NCBI RefSeq assembly: GCF_027943255.1
Contig: NC_072895.1
Location: forward strand, 21,426,001-21,490,000
Origin: Anastrepha obliqua
Lineage: Eukaryota > Arthropoda > Insecta > Diptera > Tephritidae
Length of the DNA stretch: 64,000 bases
Direction of reading: 5' to 3'
The notes beneath the pieces are model-generated. The model was not told where the DNA came from. It saw only the letters and a list, made by a program, of their open reading frames with translations, and did not search any database. Made by a program: the position numbers and the translations under genes. This document shows, piece after piece, positions 50,652-61,261 of the stretch. The number at the start of each line of letters is the position of its first letter. Position 1 is the first letter of the stretch.

Positions 50652-51966
50652 CAGGGTGGCTGATGAATTTTGCTACATTAAGAAACTCAAATAACTTTTT
50701 TTTTAGTGTATGGAATTCATTTATTTTTTTTTTCAAGTTGAAGGTCATTAAATTTTATTAAATGTAGCTTAACTAGTTTTAAAAATAATTGAATTTAAAT
50801 GCCCCCCATGCTCGTTGACACAAGTGCGGCATCTTAGTAAAAAGTTGTTCATTGCTGCTTTGAGAGTTGCGACAGGAATAGCCGCAATTGTTGCCCGAAT
50901 GGATTGTTTTAGTTCATCCAAATTTGTTGGCTTTGTTTTATAAACTTCTTGTTTACATAGACCCCACAAGAAAAAGTCAGGTGCAGTAAGGTCAGGCGAT
51001 CTGGGGGGCCAACGAAATTCGGAGTTTCTTGAAATCAGTTTATTGGGAAATTTTCGTCGCAACTCTGTCATAACAGTCTGGGCTATGTGAGACGTTGCCC
51101 CATCTTGTTGAAACCACACAGAGTTGAAAGGAATTCTCTTTCGGCGTAGTTCTGGATAGAAAAATTCTTTCAGCATTTTCAAATAACGGTCTCCAGTAAC
51201 CGTAACGGTGTGACCATTTTCTTCAAAAAAATAAGGCCCGACAATACAGCGTGAAGAAACCGCACACCACACTGTCACGCGAAGAGGATGCAATTCCGTC
51301 TCGTGGAGTATCTGTGGGTTAGAAGTACTCCATATTCGACAATTTTGTTTGTTCACATTGCCGTTTAAATCGAAATGGGCCTCATCAGACATGAAAAGGC
51401 AGTTTAACATATTTTGGTCTTCTTCCACCATTTGCAGGATCTTCTGGCAAAATTCCAAGCGAATCGGCAAGTCTGCTGCATTCAGTTTGTTAACCATTTG
51501 AATTTTGTAGGGAAATAAGTCTAAATCTTTGTGCATTATTGTTTGCAAAGACTGTCGGCTGACACCAAGTTGAGCAGATAAGCTTCTTGTTGAAACCCTT
51601 GGATTGCTTTGTATAGCTGCAGCTACAGCAGCGATCGTTTCCTCCGTCCGAACTGGTGGGTTTCGATGATAAGGCCTTCTTGCGACTGTTCCTTGCTCAG
51701 CAAAATTATTCACCAGTCTCATTATGGTCCATCTGCTCGGGGGATCGCCGCCAAACATCCGCCTGTACTCTCTCTGTACCAAAACTACGGACTCCAGTGC
51801 GTGATAGCGGCGGACTATCCAAATTCTTGTTTGCGTGTCCCAGTTATCCATTTTAATAAATTTTAAAGATCAATCTGCAAATTAAAACAAAAATGGAACA
51901 GATAACTTAAAAAGAAAAAAAAGTTATTCAATTTTTTTTTGGTAGCGGCTTTCATCAGCCACCCTG
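50652..51966 (-). mobile_element. Intact DD41D mariner-like transposon
   Basis: A 1315 bp element has identical 16 bp ends CAGGGTGGCTGATGAA, imperfect further in. It is flanked by TA at 50650-50651 and 51967-51968. Family A copy 2 shows the empty site: GGCTTGTACTTATATGGG at 24835-24852. The only gene is an uninterrupted transposase on the minus strand. Clean ends, duplication and ORF suggest a recent, possibly still mobile insertion. Confidence 0.93.
50769..51851 (-). CDS. DD41D mariner-like transposase, full length
   Basis: This 360-residue ORF starts at ATG (51851-51849). It would bind the terminal repeats and cut and paste the element at TA in the nucleus. Residues about 10-110 contain paired helix-turn-helix segments (WTIMRLVNNFAEQGTV; VSTRSLSAQLGVSRQSLQTI). 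The catalytic residues are D156 in CLFMSDEAHFDLNGN, D250 in VWFQQDGATSHIAQ and D292 in SPDLTAPDFFLWGLCK, with 41 residues between the last two, hence DD41D. Length and motifs match a complete family member, and no lesion is visible. DD41D elements of rosa type were first known from tephritid flies; placement in that lineage is inference. Confidence 0.93.
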   Translation of the reverse strand: MDNWDTQTRIWIVRRYHALESVVLVQREYRRMFGGDPPSRWTIMRLVNNFAEQGTVARRPYHRNPPVRTEETIAAVAAAIQSNPRVSTRSLSAQLGVSRQSLQTIMHKDLDLFPYKIQMVNKLNAADLPIRLEFCQKILQMVEEDQNMLNCLFMSDEAHFDLNGNVNKQNCRIWSTSNPQILHETELHPLRVTVWCAVSSRCIVGPYFFEENGHTVTVTGDRYLKMLKEFFYPELRRKRIPFNSVWFQQDGATSHIAQTVMTELRRKFPNKLISRNSEFRWPPRSPDLTAPDFFLWGLCKQEVYKTKPTNLDELKQSIRATIAAIPVATLKAAMNNFLLRCRTCVNEHGGHLNSIIFKTS

Positions 51967-52640
51967 TACTTATATGGGTTCCAGGATATTCCAGTGTTCC
52001 AAGAAACGAGATTGGCGATGAATTGGCCAAACGTGGATCAGCAGTTCCCCCACAGGGACCGGAGCCAATAATCGGAATCAGTTCCACAGGAATCATGAAT
52101 TGTATCCGCGATTATGTATGCAATCTACATAAAGAGTGATGGTCCGGCCTAGAAAGCTGCAGAACTGCAAAGTGTTTTGTGACAAGTCCGAACAGAAAAC
52201 TGTCAAACTTTCTACTAAAACTTGGAAGAAAAGACGTTCGGTTGATGGTCGGTATTATTACAGGACTCAACCCATGAGGTCAGTATTACCACCATTGTAA
52301 TAATTGCGAACCCGATTTGCCTGTCTTACTTAGAGGTGGCGTGTAACACTGAGCATTTTCTTTGTGAGTGCCCTTTGCTAGAGCAAGGCTACGAATTTTG
52401 GGCACCGATGTCATGAGAACGTGTAATATTCGTTCTCTAAAACTCTAGGACATTTACAGATTTGCCAAAGAATCTGAAAAGTTCTCACAGGACTAACCAC
52501 CTTTGCCTCTATCTCTATTCGTTCCTATCTCTCTCTCTCTGATACTTTTCTCCTTACATCCTTGACTATCTACTGTTTTAGGAGCCACCAAATCTCTTGG
52601 TGCTCCTTGGCTCGACCAATCAAATTTCAATTTCAAATAA

Positions 52641-53080
52641 AATTATACTCAACAAACCGGGAATTTAAATCGGCTAGCAAAGTTATTCTCACAATCCAAA
52701 AAGGGCCGTTATTGACATCCCTAATGTCTAGTCACAAGTCACAGAGGTTACTCATACGCAGTGCAGTGCCATTTTTAATATAATATTTCAACCGCACAGG
52801 AAGCAATCAGCAAAAATTACCCAATTGTCAACGACACAAGTGTATAATATTTTATGATCACACAAGAAAACAGCTGACTGCAACTAACAAACAGCAAACG
52901 GCCACAATTCGTAAAATACAATTTAGCCACCAGAGTAAATACAGGAAATAAGAAAGAAAATATTTATATTTATATGGAATGCGAGTTGAACTCATAAATA
53001 AAAATGAACATTTAGTGTGCAAATGCTTGCTTACATACATATAATTGTACGTATTATATATGTTTATGTACACTAAAGGA
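52641..53080. other. Unassigned DNA
   Basis: No supported feature between the family A 3' end and the family D fragment. Confidence 0.3.
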
Positions 53081-53084
53081 GTAT

Positions 53085-53826
53085 TAACTGGTTGCACCAC
53101 CATCCTCCAAGCGGAATTATACGCAATAATCGAAGCAGCAAACATCATGCAACGTAGAAACCACAAAAGAGTAAAGATTAGAATACTCTCGGACAGCCAG
53201 TCAGTTCTAAAAGCTTTAGATAGCTATACCTTACCAACTTAAAAACTCTCTTAGAATGCCACAAGGCACTCAATAACCTGGCATCAAAAAACAATGTCTC
53301 ATTAATTTGGGTACCAGGACATGAGGGATATGACGGCAACGATAAGGCAGACTTTCAAGCCAAAAACGGGGCAGATGTAAATTTCATCGGACCTAGTCCC
53401 AAGTTTGGATTTAACAAAAACAGCCTAAAACAAAAAGTAAAATACTGGGCCAAAACTCTAATAAATCAGCATTGGAACAACGTAGAGGGTCTTAGACACT
53501 CCAAAAAGTTCTTGAATTTCAATGCTAAAAGAGCTAATATGGCCCTCACATTAAACAAAAAGAGCATTCGCACTCTCACAGGCGCCCTCACGGGTCACTT
53601 CACCTGCAACAAACACTTACATAAATTAGGCATAACTAACACCAGCACCTGCAGATTTTGCTGCGAAGATGAGGAGTCTATAGAACATCTCATCATCGAA
53701 TGTCCGGGGTTGACGCATAGAAGGAAAAAGTTTTTAAACAAGTTCATGCTTATTGCTGAAGACCTTCAATCACTCCCTCAGAAGGAGCTGGTACAATTCA
53801 TAGGCATACTTAATAGTCAATAGACA
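53085..53826 (+). pseudogene. Retrotransposon family D, RNase H and C-terminus
   Basis: The frame reads ILQAELYAIIEAANIMQRRN and KIRILSDSQSVLKALDSYT (RNase H core E and D), breaks, then LIWVPGHEGYDGNDKADFQA (last RNase H motif). The ORF at 53512-53823 has NKKSIRTLTGALTGHFTCNK, CRFCCEDEESIEHLIIECP and GLTHRRKKFLNKFMLI, the CxxC...H...C C-terminus, ending at TAG 53821-53823. The first RNase H Asp and the RT are missing. The 3' UTR extends an unknown distance. Confidence 0.72.
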
Positions 53827-54905
53827 GCATAGGGTGCACAATAGATCATTATGGTCGCAGTGCTAAAGGCGCATACCTCAGCCCTTTACTACCATTAACC
53901 AACTGGTTGCAAGTTTGTGCCTGCGAAGTAGAGAACTCAGAGCAATGACCAGTTTCCAGTCCCATTCTCTCTCACCTTCTCCCTCAATTCCACTGACAAA
54001 ATCATTGACGTAGGATGTTTGTAAAATTCAGACACCTACCTACTAAGCCTGCATCCCACTTCTGCCCTCATTGCAAAAACCAGTTTTACGAACTCGAAAG
54101 TTAACAAAGTTTACAATAATCTTTACAAAGAGTAATGCAAATGCAAGAGTTTTTAACAAGTGAAATAATTATTTTTACTATCATAATTAATTATTATTTT
54201 TACTATCATAATAATTTTATTAGTTTTTAAGAAACCAAGTCCCGTTTGCGCCCCGAAAGACTCAAAATATTCTGAAAACTTTTATTTATGGTGCAAATCG
54301 GCTCCGAGTGGGAGCTATTTTGATTATTTAAAAAGAAATACTTTTGGAGAAAAGGTACCCGCTGAGAAAAACTATGGTCGAGACATGTCCAAAAATATTT
54401 TTTAGGGTCCAGTTTGAGTAATATTTGGAATATGTATTGAATTAGAAAAAGTTTTGAAAAAAAAGATAGTCTGAATTCTTTGGACCCACTAAGAGGTGCT
54501 GGAGTGAAAAATTGGTAAAAGCTTCGCAGCTTTGTTTTGAATGTTCCCTGTAGACTTCCAAAAAACTGCATATTTTGCGTTTTCGTACTCTTCTGGACAT
54601 GATATGTGATACGAAAAAAAAGTGATACGAGAAGGGTTAAGAATATACTATATAACAGGGTGCAACAACTGCGTAAAATTACTTTGCGCACACCCTCAGT
54701 TCTAACGTTCAGAAGTACAAAATTAAGAATTTCACTTCGACTTCGTTGATAGTGCCCGATTGGGCCCATGAAAACGTAAAATTAATGCACTTCAAAGGAT
54801 TGCGGGAATATTCTTTTGCAAATTTGTGGTCATAGAAAACTGTTCTAGTCGTTGGGGGTGTAGCATAAAAATCCATAGAAATCCAAATGCGTAGTCAGAG
54901 AGACA
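53827..54905. other. Unassigned DNA with a 180-codon minus-strand ORF
   Basis: The longest frame (54769-54227, minus) is Phe/Ser/Leu-rich, starts at ATG and has one hydrophobic stretch near residues 36-52 (LLYSIFLTLLVSLFFRI). I recognise no domain. It lies in AT-rich DNA and may be chance or part of an unrecognised repeat. A direct repeat of TTTTTACTATCATAAT lies at about 54170-54215. Confidence 0.3.
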
Positions 54906-54909
54906 CAAT

Positions 54910-55065
54910 TCTCTTGGAGAAGGTCGATGCTGCGTGAACTAGCAAATGCCGACATCTCATGGGACGATGCGAACACAACAGCACAGAACCGTGTACCATG
55001 GAAGAGTATTGTCGAGGCCCTACTATTCCGAGAGGAAAGAACAAGGACAAAAAAAATGTTTCACC
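54910..55065 (+). pseudogene. RTE-like family E C-terminal scrap
   Basis: The plus strand reads WRRSMLRELANADISWDDAN and TTAQNRVPWKSIVEALLFRE ending EERTRTK, then an A-rich tail. It parallels 47730-47865 in the family E copy almost base for base (CTTGGAGAAGGTCGATGCTG). Confidence 0.7.
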
Positions 55066-55559
55066 CTAAAATCAATTCAAATTTACGTATTTATATGAGA
55101 AACGCATTTTAGTTAGTTTACTGCCAAAAATAAGAACCACCCCATCCAACTCCTATGGGCATTGCTATTCTCATGCGGATAACTTTGGACTTTCTTCATT
55201 TATATCTTAAATTTTTAGGTTTAAAAAATAAGTATAAACAAATATTTTTCTTATATACGGTTATGTATTTTTCACAATATAAATCGAAGATTGTGATATT
55301 TTTGCAAAAAAAATTTCTTTAATCTTGTAAATAGTTCGAAAACGTTTGATTGTAATGATAAACGAACGAAACTTAGAGAAAAAAATATAAGATGGCGCAA
55401 AATTAATCATCCAATTTTATTTTTGAATAACATTTGTACTAAATAAAACAATGATTTCGTGTGATAAAAATCTCTATTTTGACATTTACAGCATTGACAG
55501 ATTACATCTGACTGAATCTGATTAAAATGGTTAGGTACTTGTGAAGTATGTTCGGTGCT

Positions 55560-56640
55560 TAATTTGCGATTGTGTTAACCGTTGCTGATGAAATTCATCA
55601 GATTTTTGATATCAAGCCCTGCTATGCCAGCAGGCGCAGAAAAGAAGTGAGTACCAAGATATTTAAATCTTAGTCCCGTGAGAGCGAGGCAGCTAAGGAG
55701 CAGGTGCTGAGATGATTTCACCTCATCCTCCATACAGCTGACGCAAAAATGACTCGAAGAGATTCCGAGTCTCAGGACATGTATACCCCACGGATAGTGC
55801 GCCGCCAGGGTGCCCACAAAATTTGAGAGGTGTGGTTTTGTCATCCTCAGAATATCCCTCGAACGCCTCCGATTCAAACGTGGGCAGAAGGATTTCGCGA
55901 CCTTACACGTCCGTGTATTTGCCCAGCGCTCGCTGAGTTGGTGCAAAGCCCATCCTGCCAGGAGTAGAGCGCAGGTTGTCAAGGGGATCCCGATCCTCGC
56001 CTTTCGCGGGCACACTACCTCACAGGTTCCTTGTCTGGCCAGCTCGTCGGCTTCGCCGTTTCCAGCAATGACACTATAGCCAGGTACCCAGTGGAGGCTT
56101 ATGTCGAAGAATTCTGATGCAATCGAAAGTAAGACCAGGCTTTCCCTGGCCAGTTTCGAATGCACCATCATAGAGCCTAGGGCGCTAATTGCCGTTCTGC
56201 TATCGGAGTAAATATTTACCTTCTTAACAGTTATTACGCAAGTAAGTAGCCAGTCAGCTGCTTCTTTAATTGCGGCCACCTTTGCTTGGAGCACACTCTG
56301 CAGTAATCCGGTAACCTGAATTTGAGTTTGATGGGGAGCTCTTCGTCGCAGCATACTCCTCCTGCAACCCTACCGTCCAACTTCGAGCCATCCGTGAACA
56401 GTTTAACCAGGCCCTGTCCCCAGGTGTTGCCCCCGATCCACTGCTCCCTTGATGGAATATGGGTGGAGAAATTTCCGCTTGGACTAAGCGAGGGCACACT
56501 GATCCGTCGACGCGGGGATGAACTCAAAGTTTCTGAAGATGCTTGAGTGCCCATATGTGAGATTGAGCCCATAGCCCAAATTGAGTCTGATTGCCCTGAT
56601 ACTAAGAAATAATTATTTATAAAAAAAAATCTTGAATTGC
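55560..56640 (-). pseudogene. Retrotransposon family C, RNase H and C-terminus
   Basis: Minus-strand text runs THIPSREQWIGGNTWGQGLV, KLFTDGSKLDGRVAGGVCCD (first RNase H Asp) and IKLKFRLPDYCRV. After a one-base slip near 56310 the ORF at 56354-55575 continues: LQSVLQAKVAAIKEAADWLL, VNIYSDSRTAISALGS, LHWVPGYSVIAGNGEADELA, NFVGTLAAHYPWGIHVLRLG, CVSCMEDEVKSSQHLLLSCL and LTGLRFKYLGTHFFSAP. All four RNase H core acidic residues are visible across the two frames. It ends at TAA near 55575. RT is missing. This is the best preserved RNase H tail in the window. Confidence 0.78.
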
Positions 56641-56869
56641 AATTCCTCAAACTGCTTCGAAATATTAAAACAATTGTCACTTCGAACGTGTTAGTGCAAA
56701 ATATCATTGCACCCAGTCTTTCTTGTTCTTCTGTTTAAAAGTTTCAAAATTTTTCATTCACAATCGATATTAACTCTAGTTTTTCGGCAATGTTGCTACC
56801 GGAAATTCCCCTAATCCGCCTCAATCGTGGGAATCTAGACCTAGTTGATCCGGATTTTTTTCCCTTTGC

Positions 56870-57000
56870 TCACTCCACCCGAAAGCATAGGGCCTTGACA
56901 AGACTCAGTCTTGCGTTGGTTTCGTTAACCTATTTTGCTTTCTGGCAGGGTAGGTAATTAGTCTGCCGCTACCAATCCGGATTAGTTTCACTTAATGCCT
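56870..57000 (+). repeat. Repeat family S, copy 2
   Basis: It matches 11815-11990: AGTCTTGCGTTGGTTTCGTT and GCAGGGTAGGTAATTAGTCT. It is non-coding. Confidence 0.45.
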
Positions 57001-57149
57001 GAGATAATTCCGAATTAAGTCGTTGATCGCGATTAACGCCACCATCTGGCTATGCTATTTCAATTCACAGGTGCTAAATCTGATTGCCGTATGACGCCAT
57101 TTGCAAAAATTGTAAATCTTGAGATAGGGTGACTACTTTTGCGCCACTT

Positions 57150-58770
57150 TATAGTAAATTTTATTACTAATTAATTTGATATATCTCTTCTTTAAATTTC
57201 CTAACGTATTCTCCAGATATTAGAAAGTTTTATGATCTACATTTTTTTCTTTAAAGCCGTTGTTTTACTGTATCTCGGAAACTTCATGGTAAAAATATGT
57301 AAATTTTCGTACTCAGCGACCAGTTTTCCATAGTTTTTCTTGCTTCTTTGATCTGGGTCTTGGGTAAAAAATTATGAGTTATTTATAAGCCTGTACTTGT
57401 ATGCACTCACAAAAAGTCTTAGCAAAAAAGCAGGTTTATATACGCCCAAAGAAAAAATATTGAGTTTTGTGATATAAGAACAATTTAATTTTTTGATTTT
57501 ATTTCTTAACACAAATTTATTAGCACCACTTGCTTTGTGCTAAATGAAAAACAATTTGTTATATACATCTGCAAATTGTTTTTAATTGCAATGCCACAAA
57601 CTCCCGCATAAATTGCTAAGATTCATCTTAGTGCCTGTGGTTCTACTCCAAATAGCGCTTCAAAGAAAAATGTTAACCTCGTACGCCCAGCTAATCTGCC
57701 AGATGCCGATGAACTGCTGTTGTGCCTGCTCACATACGAATGTAATTTACATGTTTTCATGCTTCTACAAGTACATGGTAATCGTTTCAAGAAATACAAA
57801 AATACTATACTTAAGAAAGACATATATTCTCCATATGCAAGTATATACACATCGCTATGAATGAAAGTATGAATGGGAGATATGTATGCATCTAAGTATC
57901 CTAGAGCAGACGAGCAGATGCCAATTAGCGCGCACCTCGACGTTGACGTGCTTGACATTTTATGGGCTCACGATCGCACACGCACACGCACACAAAGTGA
58001 TATGTTAAAGCCTACTACACTCTCAAACACAGATGCTCATACAAAATATTCATATACACGCACAATTATTCGCTCTCGACACCAACATGATATGTTAATC
58101 CACGCTTGTTGACATTTTTATCATACCAAAGGTGGACCCCACACACATGTCACGCAGCACACACTTCCATGCATATCATTCAGGTGGTTATCACTGTGGC
58201 TGTGTTGGGGGCGGAAGTCAAAAGCAAGCCGCGAGTGGGGAATGGTGAGCATGCAAGATATTTGTCGCTCTTTTTTACAATAACTATCTCTGTATGTAGT
58301 TATTGTGGTTGTTAGTTTTTTTTGTATTTTACGCGGCGTTAAGATTTGAGTAAAAAAACTAGTTTCACGGCAGAAATTGATGTGCGAAACGCATGTTATC
58401 ATCCGAAACAATGCGCATTTGCACTACCTAAAGGAACAACAACAATAATACACATAGCAATGTTTTGTACGTTGACGTGTAGGATTTGAAGTGTTGGAGT
58501 TCACCTCATGTATACCCTTCAGGGAAATTAACTATTTTAAATTTAATTGCTTAACCTGCGTATGTTGGAATTTTTTACTTTCGATGGAATTGAAATTGTA
58601 ATTAAGAAGGAATGCACGATATATCGTTTATAGTTTCTGACACGTCATCGATCAACTACGTCTTGACGAAGGTATGAGTATTTGAGCATCCGTTGCTCTA
58701 GGCCAGTTTTTATGTATACCTGCACGACTCTAAAGCGTTTTTGTTTTTTACTTGCGTGTTTTGAAATATT
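57150..58770. other. Unassigned DNA with CA-rich microsatellite
   Basis: No gene is supported. CACACGCACACGCACACA lies near 57977-57994. The ORFs at 57586-58411 have no motif. Confidence 0.4.
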
Positions 58771-58774
58771 GTAC

Positions 58775-60045
58775 AGTAGGTAGGTAGGTGAAATAGTTGA
58801 AGTACCATCCTGGCATACCATTATGAGACCTCCAACAGGCAGATATCTACAGCCAATCAGAACTGTTGTTGTAATAGAGAAGATTGATGGGATTTAGGTT
58901 AGCGCACTGCCCCAGGCTGTGGAAGAAAGCAGCACCCAGTGACCTTAATCGTCTAGCTGCCAAGCCTGAGCATATGTATAAAGAGAAAGTGTTCAACAGT
59001 CCCTTTCTCCGAAACATCCCCACAGCTTCTGCAATGGAGGTTAAATGGTAACACTAGCTTTTTCGCTTGTGTGCTGATCGTCCAATGACCGATGAACACA
59101 GTTACATGTTTGGAAATGGAACGACGCACAGTGCGGCCGATTCCCAAAAAGTTGGCCAAAGGCGAAAAAAAAAGTTTCTAGATAGAGTTTTTTTGTCTTT
59201 GGGTTGGCTACAGTAATGCCTTGAGTAGTGAAAACCGTTCATAGCAACGTCCTGTACCCTAAGTATCCTCTGTATTTTCAGTCGCAACGTGGCCTTCGTT
59301 TGAGCATCGTATTACTGTCGATGAATAGTGAAAGTTGTATATATTTGAAAGATTTTGTAATGGAGTAAATTGAACAAAACCAAATGGAATCATCTTCGGA
59401 AGGTTAGTAAAATACGATAAATCTTTAGTACATATCAATACCTCGACACAAAATTTTTAGCTGCAGCAATACGTTTATACATTTTTTGCAATTTTTTTTA
59501 TAAAATTTGAGTTTTCAAACTGTATAGTAATACAACGCCGTCATATGCTGCTTTGAAACCTATTAAAGGTTACTCAAAAAAGTAATGGTTACTGAATAAA
59601 ACAAGATTCAGCTGCTACCACTTGCTACCTTGGCTTTTATGCTATTTTTTGTGTTACATGCATCTTGTTTATGTTCTTGAATATACGCTATTTCACGTGA
59701 GGGGGTGGCCAATAGGGGTGGAAGGGGGTGGATTTTCAAAATTTTAAGATCAAATTCGTAATCAGCGACCCCGACAACCCCCGAGTAAGAAATTTTGAAT
59801 CAATTACTTAATTTTTTGAGTTTTGGCCAGCTTTTCGGGAATCGGCCGCACTGTGCGACGTGGAGTTCCCAAGACTTTCTGACTCCACCGCTTATTTTAC
59901 CGGGGTCACAGGGCATTCAAAATAGCATATGAAGAAATGAAGATCCATCTTTTCTGCGCGTTCCCGAAAAATAAGTGGGGCGATTCCCCTTTAACAACAG
60001 TCAAGGGAATGCCGATGAGCGGATAGGAGATCTCTGAGGAGGTAG
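58775..60045 (-). pseudogene. Family B retrotransposon, copy 3, split by a Transib-like element
   Basis: The 3' end on the minus strand is CACCTACCTACCTACTG (58774-58790). The ORF at 59159-58953 reads HVTVFIGHWTISTQAKKLVL and PFNLHCRSCGDVSEKGTVEH, matching copy 2 (AVFTGHWTIGTHAEKLGL). Upstream of the insertion, 59861-60045 matches 31290-31470 of copy 2 (SSISSCTISK-type region, frame-shifted). It is truncated near 60045, before RNase H. Confidence 0.75.
59127..59855. mobile_element. Transib-like non-autonomous DNA transposon
   Basis: A 729 bp non-coding element. The left end reads CACAGTGCGGCCGATTCCCA and the minus-strand right end CACAGTGCGGCCGATTCCCG. The repeats continue for about 31 bp with two mismatches (AAAAGTTGGCCAAA against AAAAGCTGGCCAAA). 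The flanks are CGACG at 59122-59126 and 59856-59860. Family B copy 2 shows the unoccupied region near 31280-31300. Five-base CG-rich duplications and CACAGTG-like termini are the signature of Transib, the superfamily related to RAG1. No transposase is present, so the assignment rests on ends and duplication. Confidence 0.75.
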
Positions 60046-61255
60046 GTAAGATCACAGTACTTCCTCACATAATTTACCAGGTCACCAGAAAATTTTCTTG
60101 TTTTATTATTAATCTTACAATAACAAGTTAGTCAATTTTTTTTTAGCGAAATTCGGCTTTTTGGCTTCCCCGTGCTACAAAAAATTTCAACATCTCGGGA
60201 AACATCTTCTTTAATAAATAAATGCATTTAAAAAGTTTTGTTTTAGAGGATTCTATTGGAAGTTATGATTATACCGCAAAACAATTTTTTTTCGAGGCAT
60301 CTCTGGAGATTCGCTATCACCGACTCAATTTTGAATATTTTGCAGTGAAAATTTTGAAAAATGTTGCCTTATTATATGGAGATTAAATGAATACACTAAC
60401 ACTATTTTTATTGCCAAAAAAATCTTGAAGACATGCTTCATATATATATAATTGGCGCTTAGACCCTTTTTTTTGTGTTTGGACGGGGTCAACTTCGTAT
60501 TTGTTACTTGCTTCTTGATACCATATTCACCGAATTAGCCTAAACCGAATTAAACCCCTTTAATATTCTCCTCGCATGTAAGTATGCAGCGAAATGAGCT
60601 TCTTGTTTTTCATTTCTCTCTCATATAAGACCTGTTTGAATTCTCAAATGGCTTATAAAATTGTAAATGGAAAGCATACACTGCGAGCAAAGTACGGCCG
60701 CGCCCCTGCCCATAAAAGCAAGACTGCAATAGAAATGGTTTACTGGCTGCATCCTGCACTACGCTTTCAGTAGCCTCTCTTCACATCTTCAACTCTCCTT
60801 TCAAACTCATGAAACGCTTAGCTAACTTACAAATCATATCTCTCATGGCTCATCCATGAACTCAATACACACGGATTTACACACTGTTCTCTCTCCTCTC
60901 CAAGTGCCACCAACTAAAGATCTTATAAGACTTCGTATCTTTGTTAGTGTAAATCACCCGAACGCACTTTGGAAATAATTACAATGAAAATGAAAACATT
61001 TTACCACAAAACCGGAGTATTCTTCTTCAAAGGTTTTGTTATACTGAAACCAAATCCGTTGTCGTAAGTGAACTGCTCTCTGAGATATTTTAACTTAGAC
61101 GTGCAAGAAAACACAATTTGAACCAATTTCTGAGATTATGTAAGACCGCGATTTCTTCTTCTTTCGAATTCCGTTGAATTTGCTTCAATATATAATTTTT
61201 TTTTTGTCGACATGAAATTTTGAAAATTTCTAACCGCTTGAATGATTTTTGAGTT
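60046..61255. other. Unassigned DNA with a family R tail fragment
   Basis: TATATATATAATTGGCGC near 60438-60460 followed by a GTGTTTGGACGGGGTC-like segment is the reverse complement of the family R 3' end. Otherwise no gene or element end is recognised. Confidence 0.35.
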
Positions 61256-61261
61256 TTGCAA

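Larger units (their letters stand above)
49806..52640 (+). mobile_element. Family A LOA-like retrotransposon, copy 3 (A3), split by a DD41D transposon
   Basis: The left part 49806-50651 matches A2 from KGVTLGL (near 23950) through RNase H. The right part 51967-52640 continues at LIWVPGYSSVPRNEIGDEL and ends in the GCTCGACCAATCAAATTTCA terminus. Intact text includes VNRVLRIFQQCRRAFGKT, MSTTSGDALNTMLDLLPLDL and FFTDGSKKGKGPGAGWYLNK. A deletion removes the WWRR-LYRLQRSVC block, TAG at 50513-50515 cuts RNase H, and small indels follow. RT is absent. It is a dead 5'-truncated copy. Confidence 0.82.
55391..57147. repeat. Inverted pair of T-type ends (T2)
   Basis: GATGGCGCAAAATTAATCAT at 55391-55410 and, on the minus strand, GTGGCGCAAAAGTAGTCACC ending at 57147 resemble the ends of element T1 at 37570-39058. 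Family C and S sequences lie between them. Whether this is one element with insertions or two solo ends cannot be decided by eye. Confidence 0.35.

Noticed and set aside
57586..58411. ORFs on both strands as a host gene
   Set aside because: No motif, mutual overlap on opposite strands and microsatellite content; nothing supports coding.
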